The position numbers and the translations under genes were made by a program. A stretch of DNA of 64,000 bases, taken from assembly GCF_003205875.1 (NCBI RefSeq), contig NZ_PUBZ01000033.1, forward strand, positions 62,001 through 126,000, read 5' to 3'. Shown here piece after piece: positions 42,921 through 52,374 of this stretch. Below the pieces are notes generated by a model. It worked only from the letters and a program-made list of their open reading frames with translations. It did no database searches and was not told where the DNA came from. Each line of letters begins with the position of its first letter. The stretch's first letter is position 1. Origin of the DNA: Herpetosiphon llansteffanensis. GTDB taxonomy: Bacteria > Chloroflexota > Chloroflexia > Chloroflexales > Herpetosiphonaceae.

Positions 42921-43730
42921 TTATTTAATTGCTTTAACTGATGCTGGGTCGAGAATCAATTGCGAGCCATGGCGGCCTTCTAAGCCAAATTTCCCGCCGG
43001 TTTGGAAGGTTCCGGTCACTTCGACCAAGCCCCAAACAAAGCCATTGCCCGGCCCAACATTGAGTTGGCTCGAAAGATCAGGTGGAAAACCTTCCATCGA
43101 AATCGGCGTGCCCATTGGCTGCGGATTGACCCCGCTGGCAATATCAGCCCCAAGCGGCTTTTCGGTACGCACCCCAGTTACCAACAATCCAGAACTGGCT
43201 TGAGTCCAATAATACATGCCGCGAGTAGTAACAGTTTGGCCGTTGTAGGCGGCGGGATTTTTCTCAAGCTCATAAATTGAAACCTGATTGGGCTGAGCTT
43301 CGGTCGGCGCTGGATATTCAACCCGCTCAACTTGCTCAATTGCTTCGGCAGATTGCACGACCAAGCGGCTGGTATAGCTACCATCTGGGCCAAACGAGCC
43401 AGTTTCAAACTTGCCCTTGACTCGCACCGCACCATAGATGCTATCGATTGGGCGGTGTAAATCGGCGCTGGCCTCAGCAGGAAAATTCTCAAGCCAGACC
43501 AAGGTATCGACTGGCTGGGCATCGGTGCCATCATTGCGAGTCGAAACACCCTTTGCCAACACCGAGAGGCCAGGATTACCCGGCTTCCAGATATACACAC
43601 CCTCGACCGTCACGTCTTGACCATTATAATTTGCCGGATTTCCGGTAAGATCGTAAATTGTCAGGCTACCACAACCTGTTAACACGACTAAGAGCAATAA
43701 ACAACAACTTCGCCAGATGCCAGAGCGCAT
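42921..43730 (-). CDS. Lipoprotein with two copies of an OB-like domain, function unknown
   Basis: A 269-residue lipoprotein with signal peptide and lipobox VVLTGC (cysteine near residue 20). The mature part is an internal duplication: copy 1 is IYDLTGNPANYNGQDVTVEG-VYIWKPG..LSVLAKGV and copy 2 is IYELEKNPAAYNGQTVTTRG-MYYWTQA..LLVTGV; each is followed by V-G-F-T(S)G(G)-FG-(E/P)G. The fold looks like the OB-type domain of other bacterial outer-surface lipoproteins. No enzyme motif. ATG at 43730 has GGAGG upstream; a longer ATG at 43742 is less likely. Cotranscribed with rimI (25-bp gap). Confidence 0.8.
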   Translation of the reverse strand: MRSGIWRSCCLLLLVVLTGCGSLTIYDLTGNPANYNGQDVTVEGVYIWKPGNPGLSVLAKGVSTRNDGTDAQPVDTLVWLENFPAEASADLHRPIDSIYGAVRVKGKFETGSFGPDGSYTSRLVVQSAEAIEQVERVEYPAPTEAQPNQVSIYELEKNPAAYNGQTVTTRGMYYWTQASSGLLVTGVRTEKPLGADIASGVNPQPMGTPISMEGFPPDLSSQLNVGPGNGFVWGLVEVTGTFQTGGKFGLEGRHGSQLILDPASVKAIK

Positions 43731-43997
43731 CGCAACCTCCAACTATGATCATGGTTCGGCGTGCGATTATAGCAGATCGTCTGGGTCGTTGCCATAATCC
43801 CTGCAAAATTAGCTCATTATGCTACAATAGAACTATGGCCTTTCCAGCCTTTTCATGATTTATTGTCTCCTCACTTCCACAAGTGGGGTATTGCATACGC
43901 TGGGTACTCAACAGGAGAGTGGTTGCGATGTGTACCCTTCACCTTTCAGCATGCGCTCAAATATTGCCTGTTCGGAGGTATCCAGCAAGGAATATCT

Positions 43998-44687
43998 GTG
44001 TTTTTGACTATGACTACACCACATACAATTGCAATTGATGGCCCGGCAGCGTCGGGGAAAAGTACGCTCGGTAAGTTGTTAGCAGACCATTTTGGCTATA
44101 TCTATTTTGATACAGGGGTGCTCTATCGGGCTTTGACCTATGTGGCCCTTGAACAAGCCGTTGATCTCGCTAACGCCGCCGCTCTCGCCAAACTCGCCCA
44201 AACTAGCAATTTTGAAGTGCTCGCGCCAAGTGTCGCCGATGGCCGCCAATACACAGTGTTGGCCAATGGCAACGACATTACCTGGCCATTGCGCGCCGCC
44301 AATGTTGAACGCAACGTCTCGCAAGTTGCCGCCCACCCTGCTGTGCGCGAAGCCTTGCGCGATACGCAACGCCAAATTGGCAAAGCAGGCCATGTCGTGA
44401 TGGCTGGTCGCGATATTGGGGCGGTAATTATGCCCGATGCGCAATTAAAAATCTATCTTGATGCCTCGGTTGAAGAACGCGCCCAACGCCGTGCCCAAGA
44501 ACTTAATGCCCGTGGCCGCGCAATCAGTTATAACGAGGTGCTGGCCGATTTGACCCGTCGCGATGCGATCGATGCAGCCAACACCTTCTTGGCCGCCGAT
44601 GCCATCACCATCACCACCGATGGCCGCTCACCAGAAGATGTGTTTCAAGCAATCGTCAATCTCATGGGCGTTGAAGCCCAGGCTTAA
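43998..44687 (+). CDS. cmk: Cytidylate kinase
   Basis: A 229-residue (d)CMP kinase that phosphorylates CMP/dCMP with ATP. P-loop IDGPAASGKSTLGK near residues 12-25; FDTGVLYRALTY (CMP-binding); VMAGRDIGAVIMPDAQLKIYLDAS; and RAQELNARGRAISYNEVLADLTRRDAID (lid). I chose GTG at 43998 because AAGGA lies 6 nt upstream; an ATG 12 bp later has no ribosome site at the right distance and the upstream open frame is non-conserved. A terminator follows. Confidence 0.93.
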   Translation: MFLTMTTPHTIAIDGPAASGKSTLGKLLADHFGYIYFDTGVLYRALTYVALEQAVDLANAAALAKLAQTSNFEVLAPSVADGRQYTVLANGNDITWPLRAANVERNVSQVAAHPAVREALRDTQRQIGKAGHVVMAGRDIGAVIMPDAQLKIYLDASVEERAQRRAQELNARGRAISYNEVLADLTRRDAIDAANTFLAADAITITTDGRSPEDVFQAIVNLMGVEAQA

Positions 44688-44698
44688 GCCGCAAATCG

Positions 44699-44731
44699 AC
44701 GGCGTGGAGTTGCATCCACGCCGTTTTTGTT
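44699..44731 (+). terminator. Rho-independent terminator after cmk
   Basis: ACGGCGTGGA (44699-44708) pairs with TCCACGCCGT (44715-44724) around a 6-nt loop and is followed by TTTTGTTT. Confidence 0.92.
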
Positions 44732-44971
44732 TAAGCATTGTTACAATCGCCCAGCGCAGCAGCAGCAATTGGCGCTTGACGATTGGCTGATAAACAAAAT
44801 ACTATAGCACTAGGCTTGAGTCCAAACCCAGCTAGCCAAAACCTAGCTGCCATTCAACCAGCAGCACGATTCTTTGGCTGAGCAAACGATGGCTCACGTT
44901 GCGGTCGGATGACCACAAGCCAATGGCGGCACGAATGTCAGCCAACTCAGCTATGAATAGGATGGGATGCT

Positions 44972-46255
44972 ATGCCAACCACCGTGCCTCAAATTAGCTT
45001 CAATATCAACTTGCAATCAGATGAACGCGTCAAGCTGATTGCTTATCGCCATTGGCTAGTTTTGGCGCGTAACCTCTCGATTTGGTTCACATTTTGGTTT
45101 TTTTGTACCATCATTTTCTTGTGGCGGGTTTCGATCGTTGGCATCGACACCTTGAATACGGTGCTCTTTGGCGCTGGCACGATCTTCTTCTTCGCCATGA
45201 TTTATAGCTATTTCGATTGGCGCAACGATGCCCTCGTCGTGACCAACCAGCGCGTTATCTCCTACAACTCGCGCTTTTTGATTAGCGTGCAGCGCAACGA
45301 ACTGTATGTGCGCGAAATCGAAGACGTAAAAACTGTTACCGAATCGGTATTTTCCCGCTATTTTGATTATGGCGAAATTGAGGTCCAAACTGCCAGCCGT
45401 TTGCGCAACATTGCCTTTCTTGGGATCGTCAATCCTACATTGGTTCGCGATACGATTCTCGAATTCGTTGAGCCAGTTAAGGAAGAAGAGCAAGTTGGGC
45501 GAGTTGAGCAAATCGTGCGAGCCAAGGTGCTCAAGCAAGGGGTTATGCCCAGCCTGCCACCATTAAGCGATTTTATTCCACCAGAACAAACTGGCCGTAC
45601 ACTTTTGGGCATTATTCCACCAAGCCCCGAAGTGCGCGGCAATTCGATTATCTGGCGCAAACATTGGCTGTTTTTATTCGTTGAAGCTGCCAACCCAATT
45701 TTGCTGTTTTTGATTTTGAATTTGTCGTGGTCGCTGTTAATCGGCAACGATTTTATTCGCTCTGGTGGTTCGTTGCTGATTCTGGCTGTACTCGACCTGT
45801 TTTGTATTGCATGGCTGATTTACGAAGTCATCGATTGGCGCAACGATGAATATATTGTTACGCCGATTAATATTATCGATATTGAGCGCAAGCCCTTGGG
45901 CCGCGAAACCAAACGCGAAACAACCTGGGACAAAATCCAGAATATTTCGCTCAATCAAGAAAATTTATGGGCACGGATTTTGAAGTACGGCGATGTCGAG
46001 CTGTTTACCGCTGGGCAAAACGAAAATTTTACCTTTCGCGGTGTCGCAGCACCAGATAGCGTGCTGGCGGTCATTTCCGATTATCGCGACCAATTTGAGC
46101 AACGTGCCCGCGACCGCGATTTTGATAGTACCTTGATGCTGTTGCAGCATTATCACAAGCTACAACGCGAGGAACTACAAGTCTTGTTTGATGATCATCG
46201 AACCCACATCGAATCCAAATTGCCGCCCCCTGAGCAATTGGAAACTGGAAACTAA
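44972..46255 (+). CDS. Membrane protein with two tandem bacterial PH domains (DUF304/bPH2-like)
   Basis: A 427-residue protein built of two similar halves, each a pair of membrane helices followed by a PH-like domain. Half 1: FTFWFFCTIIFLW, FFFAMIYSYFDWRNDALVVTNQRVISYNSR, then YGEIEVQTASR. Half 2: LLFLILNLSWSLLI, FCIAWLIYEVIDWRNDEYIVTPINIIDIERKP, WDKIQNISLNQENLWARILKYGDVELFTAG. 'YFDWRND' versus 'VIDWRND' marks the duplication. Function of the family is poorly known. First gene of a likely operon with a large exported protein and an ABC-2 exporter. Confidence 0.85.
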   Translation: MPTTVPQISFNINLQSDERVKLIAYRHWLVLARNLSIWFTFWFFCTIIFLWRVSIVGIDTLNTVLFGAGTIFFFAMIYSYFDWRNDALVVTNQRVISYNSRFLISVQRNELYVREIEDVKTVTESVFSRYFDYGEIEVQTASRLRNIAFLGIVNPTLVRDTILEFVEPVKEEEQVGRVEQIVRAKVLKQGVMPSLPPLSDFIPPEQTGRTLLGIIPPSPEVRGNSIIWRKHWLFLFVEAANPILLFLILNLSWSLLIGNDFIRSGGSLLILAVLDLFCIAWLIYEVIDWRNDEYIVTPINIIDIERKPLGRETKRETTWDKIQNISLNQENLWARILKYGDVELFTAGQNENFTFRGVAAPDSVLAVISDYRDQFEQRARDRDFDSTLMLLQHYHKLQREELQVLFDDHRTHIESKLPPPEQLETGN

Positions 46256-46300
46256 GCTTAAATTGGTGGGAGTCAGAATCTGTTGTGCGAAGGAGTTTTC

Positions 46301-48190
46301 ATGGCGCATTCAGCCCGTTGGCGTGGCTGGCTTTGGCTTGGCTTAGTCCTCGCCTATCTACTTTGGCCAAGCGCAAGTTATGCCCAAAATGCCACCCCCA
46401 TTACGATTAGCATCGATCAAGTTGGCTTTGATGCTCAAGGCCATGTGCTCAATAATGGTTGGTATCCAGTTATCACAACCATCGAAAATACTGGGGCCGA
46501 TATTCAAGCCCAAGTTGTGGTTGAAACTGGCTTTGGCCAAGCAGATGTGCGCCAAACTGTCGATTTACCTGGTGGCGCACGCAAACAAGTTCGCTTGTTG
46601 ATGCGGGCTAATCTCAACCAAACCGTCGTAACCATCAAAGTCATCGATCAACGAGGCAATCAGCTTGCGCTCAATCGCAGCAATGTGCGGGTTCACGATA
46701 GCGCAGAGGTTTTGGTTGGGGTGTTTGGCGGGCCTGCCTCAAGTTTGGCGGGCGCAGCGATTCCGGGCCGACTTACCACGATTATGCCGCTTGATCCAGC
46801 CCAACTGCCAAGCAACGATGGCGAGCTGTTCAACTTTGGCGCAATTGTCTTGCAAGATGTGCAGCCAACTGTCGAGCAAGCGCAAGCCTTAGAACGCTGG
46901 GTTGCAACTGGTGGCACCTTAATCGTCAGCGGCGGCCCGAATGTCGCCGAATTGCCCAAAGAATTAGCCGCACTCTTGCCTAGCAGCAGCAGCAGCAGCA
47001 ATACTTCAGCAGTGTTGACAAGCCTCAATAAACAGACAGTTCCTCAATTTGCCCAAGTCAATCTGAAGGTTAATCAACTTGCGCCAACTGCCGAGGCCAC
47101 GATTATAGGCCTTGGCGCGAATAACGAAGCATTGTTGGTCAGTCGCAAGCTTGGCATGGGCCATGTGCTGCTAACCGCCTTCAACCCCAGCGATTTACCA
47201 GCAGAAGTAAACGATCGCCGCGTGTGGCCGGTGATTCTGCAACCGCAACTCTATCGCGATTGGAATGTGGCGCTCTCGCCATGGTCAATGCAAATAAGAG
47301 GCAGCGACCAAAATTTACCTTCAATTTTCACCTTCATGGGTATTTTATTTGGCTACATTTTGCTGATTGGGCCAATTAACTACTTCGTTTTGCGTCGCTT
47401 GGATCGGCGCGAATGGGCTTGGTTTACGATTCCCTTGATTGTGGTTGGCTTTGTTGGGATTATGTATTTGGCTGGTGGCGATTTGCGCACTGGCAATATC
47501 AACGTCACGACAATCAATGTTATCGATAGCCAGCTTGGCGCACAGCAAGGCCGCATCAGCGTCAATTATGGCTTCAATGCTGGGCGACGCGGCGAATGGA
47601 ACGGCAGTATCGATTCGAGCTTAACTGCTGGCAACCAATCAACGCAAGCGTTCGGTGATGATGGCTCGGGAACAATCGAGCAAACCAGCGATGGCCGAAC
47701 CCTCCTGCCAAACTGGCAAAGCAACATTGGCGATATGCAAACCCTCGCAGCAATTGGTTCAATCGAGGTTCCCTATAACTTTGAGATCAAGGTGGCCAAG
47801 CCAAATTCGTGGGAAGGCGCGACCATCACCAACCGCAGCGAGCGCACCGTTGAGGATGCAGTGGTTTTCGCTGGCGAAGATAGCATTGTGCTCCCAACGC
47901 TCGCTCCTGGCGAATCAGTCATCATCGATAACAAGCTAACTAATCGTATGACCGGCGGCAGCCCATCGCTCAATAACGATGAGCAACTGAGCCAAGCGCT
48001 ACAATTGATCTGGAGCGCAGGCAACGAGCGCACCAATTACAATGGCTTGCCCAAAAATTCACTCTACACCAAGCCACATATTACCGTGCTCGATACTGCG
48101 GTTTTGCACGAAATTACTGTCGATGGCCTAGCTGCACCGCAAAAAAGTAGCAATCTCTATAATATCTATGTTGATTTGGAGCAACGCTGA
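46301..48190 (+). CDS. Exported membrane protein with GATase-like beta domain, partner of an ABC-2 exporter
   Basis: A 629-residue protein. A signal peptide/anchor at about 8-28 (WLWLGLVLAYLLW...YAQ) is followed by an Ig-like beta region with the pattern of unknown secreted proteins (ENTGADIQAQVVVETG). An alpha/beta region near 150-300 contains NFGAIVLQDVQPTVEQAQALERWVATGGTLIVSGG, the kind of class I GATase-like domain found in such proteins without its catalytic Cys. Two membrane segments at about 345-365 and 383-400 follow, then a further beta domain. ATG at 46301 has AAGGAG upstream. The stop overlaps the ABC ATPase start by 1 bp. Function unknown; perhaps it supplies or senses the exported substrate. 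Confidence 0.8.
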   Translation: MAHSARWRGWLWLGLVLAYLLWPSASYAQNATPITISIDQVGFDAQGHVLNNGWYPVITTIENTGADIQAQVVVETGFGQADVRQTVDLPGGARKQVRLLMRANLNQTVVTIKVIDQRGNQLALNRSNVRVHDSAEVLVGVFGGPASSLAGAAIPGRLTTIMPLDPAQLPSNDGELFNFGAIVLQDVQPTVEQAQALERWVATGGTLIVSGGPNVAELPKELAALLPSSSSSSNTSAVLTSLNKQTVPQFAQVNLKVNQLAPTAEATIIGLGANNEALLVSRKLGMGHVLLTAFNPSDLPAEVNDRRVWPVILQPQLYRDWNVALSPWSMQIRGSDQNLPSIFTFMGILFGYILLIGPINYFVLRRLDRREWAWFTIPLIVVGFVGIMYLAGGDLRTGNINVTTINVIDSQLGAQQGRISVNYGFNAGRRGEWNGSIDSSLTAGNQSTQAFGDDGSGTIEQTSDGRTLLPNWQSNIGDMQTLAAIGSIEVPYNFEIKVAKPNSWEGATITNRSERTVEDAVVFAGEDSIVLPTLAPGESVIIDNKLTNRMTGGSPSLNNDEQLSQALQLIWSAGNERTNYNGLPKNSLYTKPHITVLDTAVLHEITVDGLAAPQKSSNLYNIYVDLEQR

Positions 48191-49149
48191 TGGAATTGAT
48201 CGTTGAAACTCACAATTTAACCCAGCGTTTTGGCACGCATGTCGCGCTCAATCAGGTCAATCTGAGCATTCCCAAAGGCGCGGTCTATGGTTTTATCGGG
48301 CCAAACGGCGCTGGCAAAACCACGACAATGCGCATTTTGACCACCTTGCTCCAACCAACCGCTGGCGAAGCTTTGGTCAATGGCATTTCGGTGCGCCAAA
48401 ACCCCGATGCTGTGCGCAAATTAATTGGCTTTATGCCCGATTATTTTGGGGTCTACGAAAGCATGCGGGTTTGGGAATATCTCGATTTCTTCGCTCACGT
48501 GTATGGCATCAAACAGCCCCGCCGCACCAGCCTGATTCAGGAACTCTTGCAATTGGTCGATTTGACCGAAAAACACGATAGCTATGTGATGAATCTGAGC
48601 CGTGGCATGAAACAACGCTTGAGTTTGGCTCGCACCATGGCTCACGACCCAAGCTTGTTGATCCTCGATGAACCGGCCAGCGGGCTTGATCCACGGGCAC
48701 GCATCGAGCTGCGCGAATTGCTGCGCGAATTAAGCCGCATGGGCAAAACAATTATGGTAAGTTCGCATATTTTGTCGGAGCTAGCCGAAATGTGTAGCCA
48801 TATTGGCATTATCGAGCGCGGCACGCTCTTGGCAAGTGGCCCAGTTAATGAAATTATGCAAGACTTACGGCCCCACAAGTTGATTGAAATTCAAGTTGTT
48901 GAGCGAGCGATGGCCGCATTGCAGCTGCTCAAACAATTGCCCACCATCAACGATGTCAACTTAATCAATGAGCTTGCAGACGATCAAGCAGGTGGTAAAT
49001 TGGCCATCAACTTTAACGGCACCAGCGACGAGAGCAGCAGCATTTTGAGCAACCTGATTGGCCAAGGCTTTCGGGTCAATCACTTTGCCGAACGCCAATC
49101 CGACCTTGAAGAAGTCTTTTTGCATGTGACGCAAGGAGTGGTGGCATGA
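48190..49149 (+). CDS. ABC-2 type exporter ATP-binding protein
   Basis: A 319-residue ATPase of the CcmA/NatA type. Walker A GPNGAGKTTT near residue 38; signature LSRGMKQRLSLART near 140; Walker B LLILDEPASGLDP near 160; and H-loop VSSHIL. The C-terminal 80 residues after 240 form a typical regulatory extension. It overlaps the upstream gene by 1 bp and the permease gene by 4 bp, so all are co-translated. Substrate unknown. Confidence 0.95.
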   Translation: MELIVETHNLTQRFGTHVALNQVNLSIPKGAVYGFIGPNGAGKTTTMRILTTLLQPTAGEALVNGISVRQNPDAVRKLIGFMPDYFGVYESMRVWEYLDFFAHVYGIKQPRRTSLIQELLQLVDLTEKHDSYVMNLSRGMKQRLSLARTMAHDPSLLILDEPASGLDPRARIELRELLRELSRMGKTIMVSSHILSELAEMCSHIGIIERGTLLASGPVNEIMQDLRPHKLIEIQVVERAMAALQLLKQLPTINDVNLINELADDQAGGKLAINFNGTSDESSSILSNLIGQGFRVNHFAERQSDLEEVFLHVTQGVVA

Positions 49150-50021
49150 AGGCAATTTTGCAAAAGGAATTTCGCTCGTATCTGCGTGGCAATCGGGCCT
49201 TTACCATGCTCAGCATCTACTTATTCATTTTAAGTGGTTTGTGTGTGCTGATTTATGCTGGCTACAACGACAGCGGTTTTGCTGATCGCAGTGATATTGG
49301 CCTATCGCTGTATGTATCTTCAGCAGTAGTCGCCTTATTTCAGCTAACATTTTTTGCGCCGTCGTTGAATGCTTCGTCGTTGGGCAGCGAACGCGATCGC
49401 CAAACCATCGATGTGTTGATGGTCACGCCGGTGCGCCGCTACCAAATCGTTTTGGGCAAGCTGATTGCACCATGTTTATTTCTGTTTTTGCTCAGTCTCG
49501 CCACGTTGCCAATTGGCGCAATGGCCTTGCTGATTGGCGGGATTGAAATTCGTGATTTGCTGATTGCCTTGACGATTCAGGTTGTGACAGTGTTGGGCTA
49601 TGGTACAGTCGGCATTTGGGGTGCATCGTGGGCCAAAACCAGCCGCGGCGCAATGCTAGCAACTTTAGGCTTAGCGCTCATTATGGCCATTGGTTTGCCA
49701 TTACTGGCACTGTTGGTTTTGGCGGTGCTCTCAAATGATCAAGCGCTGTTTGATTCGATTATGAATAATGGCTTTATCCGCAATCTTGGCGTGGTAATCC
49801 TATCGTTTAGCCCGTTCTTCAGCCTTGTGATGTGGATTCAGAGCATTAGCGAGGGGAGCGCCACAACCTGGACGTTAGATCTCCAAGGTCAATTAGGTGG
49901 CGGCACGATTTTGCAACCTTGGGTTATCTCGGTGCTGATTTGGCTGGTGCTGATTCCATTGTTGATTTGGCGTAGCTCCAAGCAATTGCAAAAGTCGGTT
50001 GCCCGTTCAAGCGGCGGCTAA
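49146..50021 (+). CDS. ABC-2 type exporter permease
   Basis: A 291-residue permease with six hydrophobic segments in the ABC2_membrane pattern: FTMLSIYLFILSGLCVLIY, YVSSAVVALFQLTFFAPSL, RDRQTIDVLMVTPVRRYQIVLGKLIAPCLFLFLLSLATLPIGAMALLIGGI, and the coupling motif TIDVLMVTPV. Works with the preceding ATPase. Last gene of the operon; a GC-rich repeat array follows 15 bp after the stop. Confidence 0.93.
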   Translation: MKAILQKEFRSYLRGNRAFTMLSIYLFILSGLCVLIYAGYNDSGFADRSDIGLSLYVSSAVVALFQLTFFAPSLNASSLGSERDRQTIDVLMVTPVRRYQIVLGKLIAPCLFLFLLSLATLPIGAMALLIGGIEIRDLLIALTIQVVTVLGYGTVGIWGASWAKTSRGAMLATLGLALIMAIGLPLLALLVLAVLSNDQALFDSIMNNGFIRNLGVVILSFSPFFSLVMWIQSISEGSATTWTLDLQGQLGGGTILQPWVISVLIWLVLIPLLIWRSSKQLQKSVARSSGG

Positions 50022-50378
50022 ATAAGTTCCCTCACCCCCCAGCCCCCTCTCCCACGAAAACGTGGGCGAGGGGGAGCACCCGTTTTCACCAAAAATTATG
50101 CAAAAAACCACGGAATGAACGCCCCTCGCCCGCGCACGGGAGAGGGGTTGGGGGTGAGGGGATCTTAAAACCTACCCTTGGAAGCCAGCCCCCTCTCCCA
50201 CGAAAACGTGGGCGAGGGGGAGCACCCGTTTTCACCAAAAATTATGCAAAAACCACCACAATAAATCCCTCGCCCAGCGGATGGGCAGGGGTTGGGGTGA
50301 GGGAACACTCAATCATATTGCCCAGCGCACAGCTTTCGCGGTACAATTCAGCCAACCACTGAATCCAAGGAGGCTTGT
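50022..50378. repeat. REPIN-like repeat units in inverse orientation
   Basis: From 50028 to about 50306, two units of the GC-rich composite repeat in the reverse orientation relative to the 37-kb array (here GGTGAGGGGATCTTAAAACCTACCC links the units). Each unit has the two palindromes with a core containing ACCCGTTTTCACC and CCACGGAATG- or CCACCACAATAA-type sequence. The last 50 bp before the receiver gene are unique, with AAGGAGG just before its start. Confidence 0.8.
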
Positions 50379-50786
50379 ATCGCTACGCTTGTTGTCATCG
50401 AAGACCAACCAGATACGCTGTTAATTATCCGCAGCACCTTGCATCAACAAGGCCATCAACTGCATTTCTTCCCCAATGGCCGCATCGCCACCGCCCAAGC
50501 AGTGCAGGCCTTGCAACCAGCGCTCATTTTGCTCGATGTCCAGTTGCCAGATCAATCGGGCTTTGATTTAATTGGCTCGCTGCGTTCAATTGCTCCCTGC
50601 ATTGCCTTGACAGGATTTAGTGATATGAGCATTGTTGAACGCGCCAAAGCACTGGGCTTTTTTGGCTTTTTGGGCAAGCCGATTCGTCCAGCCTATTTTC
50701 CCCAACAAATTGCCCGTTTGCTGGCTGGCGAAGCAGTCTGGGAGCAAACTTGGCTGAGCGAAATTCCAATGCCAATTTTCAGCTAA
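50379..50786 (+). CDS. CheY-like receiver protein with apparent ATC start codon
   Basis: A 135-residue receiver domain. Residues line up perfectly with a CheY-type chain if translation starts at the ATC at 50379: (M)ATLVVIEDQPDTLLIIRSTLHQQG. The acidic pair E8-D9, phospho-acceptor D53 in LLDVQLPDQSG, T78 in ALTGFSD and K100 in FLGKPIRP are all in place. An AAGGAGG sits at ideal distance (5 nt) before the ATC, and no ATG, GTG or TTG exists in frame upstream at a useful position; the first alternative is TTG at 50439, which would delete strand 1 and the acidic pair. It converges with the STAND ATPase gene, overlapping by 8 bp. Confidence 0.75.
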   Translation: MATLVVIEDQPDTLLIIRSTLHQQGHQLHFFPNGRIATAQAVQALQPALILLDVQLPDQSGFDLIGSLRSIAPCIALTGFSDMSIVERAKALGFFGFLGKPIRPAYFPQQIARLLAGEAVWEQTWLSEIPMPIFS

Positions 50787-52374
50787 ATAGCAACAGAATC
50801 GGCTGCAACTCGGCCCGCTGTTGCTCACTAATCATACTCATCGCCGAACGCAGCCACAATTTGCCTTCTGGGCTTTCATAGTGTAGCCAAAACTTCCACA
50901 AACCAGCGATAAGCTCAAGTAATTGATCTTGCGCATAAATCGAAGTCCACTGCAAACAGCCTCGAATCGTCGTATAGCTATCACGCAACAACGAGAGATC
51001 ATTCATTGGCGTGAGCAATTCGCCATGATCTTTGGCGCGTTCAATGGTTTGTTCCCACTGTTGCAATAGCTGTTTGATTTCGCTGGCCCAATATTGGCTG
51101 AATTCGAGCATCAGCTGATGATAGACATCGCGTTCAAGCGCAACTTGGCGGGCATACAAGCGCGTAACCAACGGCATACTAAACCGCGTTTCACCACGGC
51201 TATCGACACTGCCTTCTAAGCACGAAGCATCGACCAAGCTGCTCGCAACCCGCCAATTGACTTTAAACGCTTTGGTGGCTTGGGCTAGGCTAAAATGATG
51301 TTCAAACAGCGCTAAGCGCAGGCATGCAGCCTGAACATCATCACTTAATAACGAAAAGCTATATTCGACCATTTGGCGCAAGGTGCGATGCGGCGCTGAG
51401 CTATTGGCCAACGATTCAATTTCGAGCATCTCCACATTGGTCATGGCCAAAATATCGCTGGCCGAGACTAATAATAATTGCGAGGCAGCAATTTCGATTG
51501 CCAAGGGATGGCCAGCCAAGCGTTGGACAATGTGCTCAGTTTGGCGACGCTCAACGTGGCGATTCAAATCGCGGGCGCGTTGCTCAAATAGCAGAATCCC
51601 TTCCTCAAGGCTCAAGGCTGGCACAGGAAAACGCCGCTCGCCGTTGATACTCAGGGCAATTTGGGTTGTGGTGATAATTGAAACATTGCCAAAATTCAAC
51701 AGCGGTAATAACATTTCAGCAATTGACCGAATATGTTCGCAATTATCGATAATCAGCACTGTACGCCGATTGGATTGCTGAATATAGCTGGCGAGATCGA
51801 TTTTGGGGTCGCCCAGCCAGCGATTGAGCAAGGCATGCCAGCTATCGTGCACCGTATATTCATTGCGCAAATCAACAAAGACCACTTCTTGGGCAAACCC
51901 AGCATTGGCAATATAGCTCGCCAAGGCAATTGCCAGCCGAGTTTTGCCAATGCCGCCAATGCCATGCAAGGTCACAAGCCGATAATCGCGGCAAAGCTCA
52001 AGCAACTCTTGCAGCACCGCTTGACGGCCAACCAGCGGAGTTAGTGGAATCGGCAGGCCGATGATTGTGGTCGGGCGCAGGCTCGGCAGATGATCTAATA
52101 AATGGCGTAATTGCTCGTAGAAGCGACCACGTTTGGCATAGTAGGTGCTATCGGCCATATTAAGGTTTGCAGCTTTTTGACTTTCTGTGGTATAACGATT
52201 GACCTGCTGTTCAAAGAAGGCAAGTGCATCAACATCGTGGCTCATGCCATCGCGCAAGGTTTGCACAACCACCTGACGACCACCATGATTATCGACCCAT
52301 TGCTGCAACGATTGAGATAATATCTCGCCGCGGAGTAATTGGCGAAGCATTTTATTTGGCCAAGGATGTGGCAT
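50779..52374 (-). CDS. NB-ARC-type STAND ATPase
   Basis: A 531-residue protein. Residues 1-100 are helical, with no recognised family. An NB-ARC-like NTPase begins with LVGRQAVLQELLEL (114-127), Walker A HGIGGIGKT (137-145), and Walker B TVLIIDNCEH (about 203-212), then sensor-like ITTT-QIALSINGERRF and the winged-helix region EYSFSLLSDDVQAACLRLALFEHHFSLAQA. It resembles the ATPase core of AfsR/LuxR-type regulators but lacks a HTH output domain; the C-terminus after 430 has helical repeats. Its start codon overlaps the start of the divergent MerR/excisionase-like gene, so both genes probably belong together. Role (regulation or defence) is open. Confidence 0.82.
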   Translation of the reverse strand: MPHPWPNKMLRQLLRGEILSQSLQQWVDNHGGRQVVVQTLRDGMSHDVDALAFFEQQVNRYTTESQKAANLNMADSTYYAKRGRFYEQLRHLLDHLPSLRPTTIIGLPIPLTPLVGRQAVLQELLELCRDYRLVTLHGIGGIGKTRLAIALASYIANAGFAQEVVFVDLRNEYTVHDSWHALLNRWLGDPKIDLASYIQQSNRRTVLIIDNCEHIRSIAEMLLPLLNFGNVSIITTTQIALSINGERRFPVPALSLEEGILLFEQRARDLNRHVERRQTEHIVQRLAGHPLAIEIAASQLLLVSASDILAMTNVEMLEIESLANSSAPHRTLRQMVEYSFSLLSDDVQAACLRLALFEHHFSLAQATKAFKVNWRVASSLVDASCLEGSVDSRGETRFSMPLVTRLYARQVALERDVYHQLMLEFSQYWASEIKQLLQQWEQTIERAKDHGELLTPMNDLSLLRDSYTTIRGCLQWTSIYAQDQLLELIAGLWKFWLHYESPEGKLWLRSAMSMISEQQRAELQPILLLFS

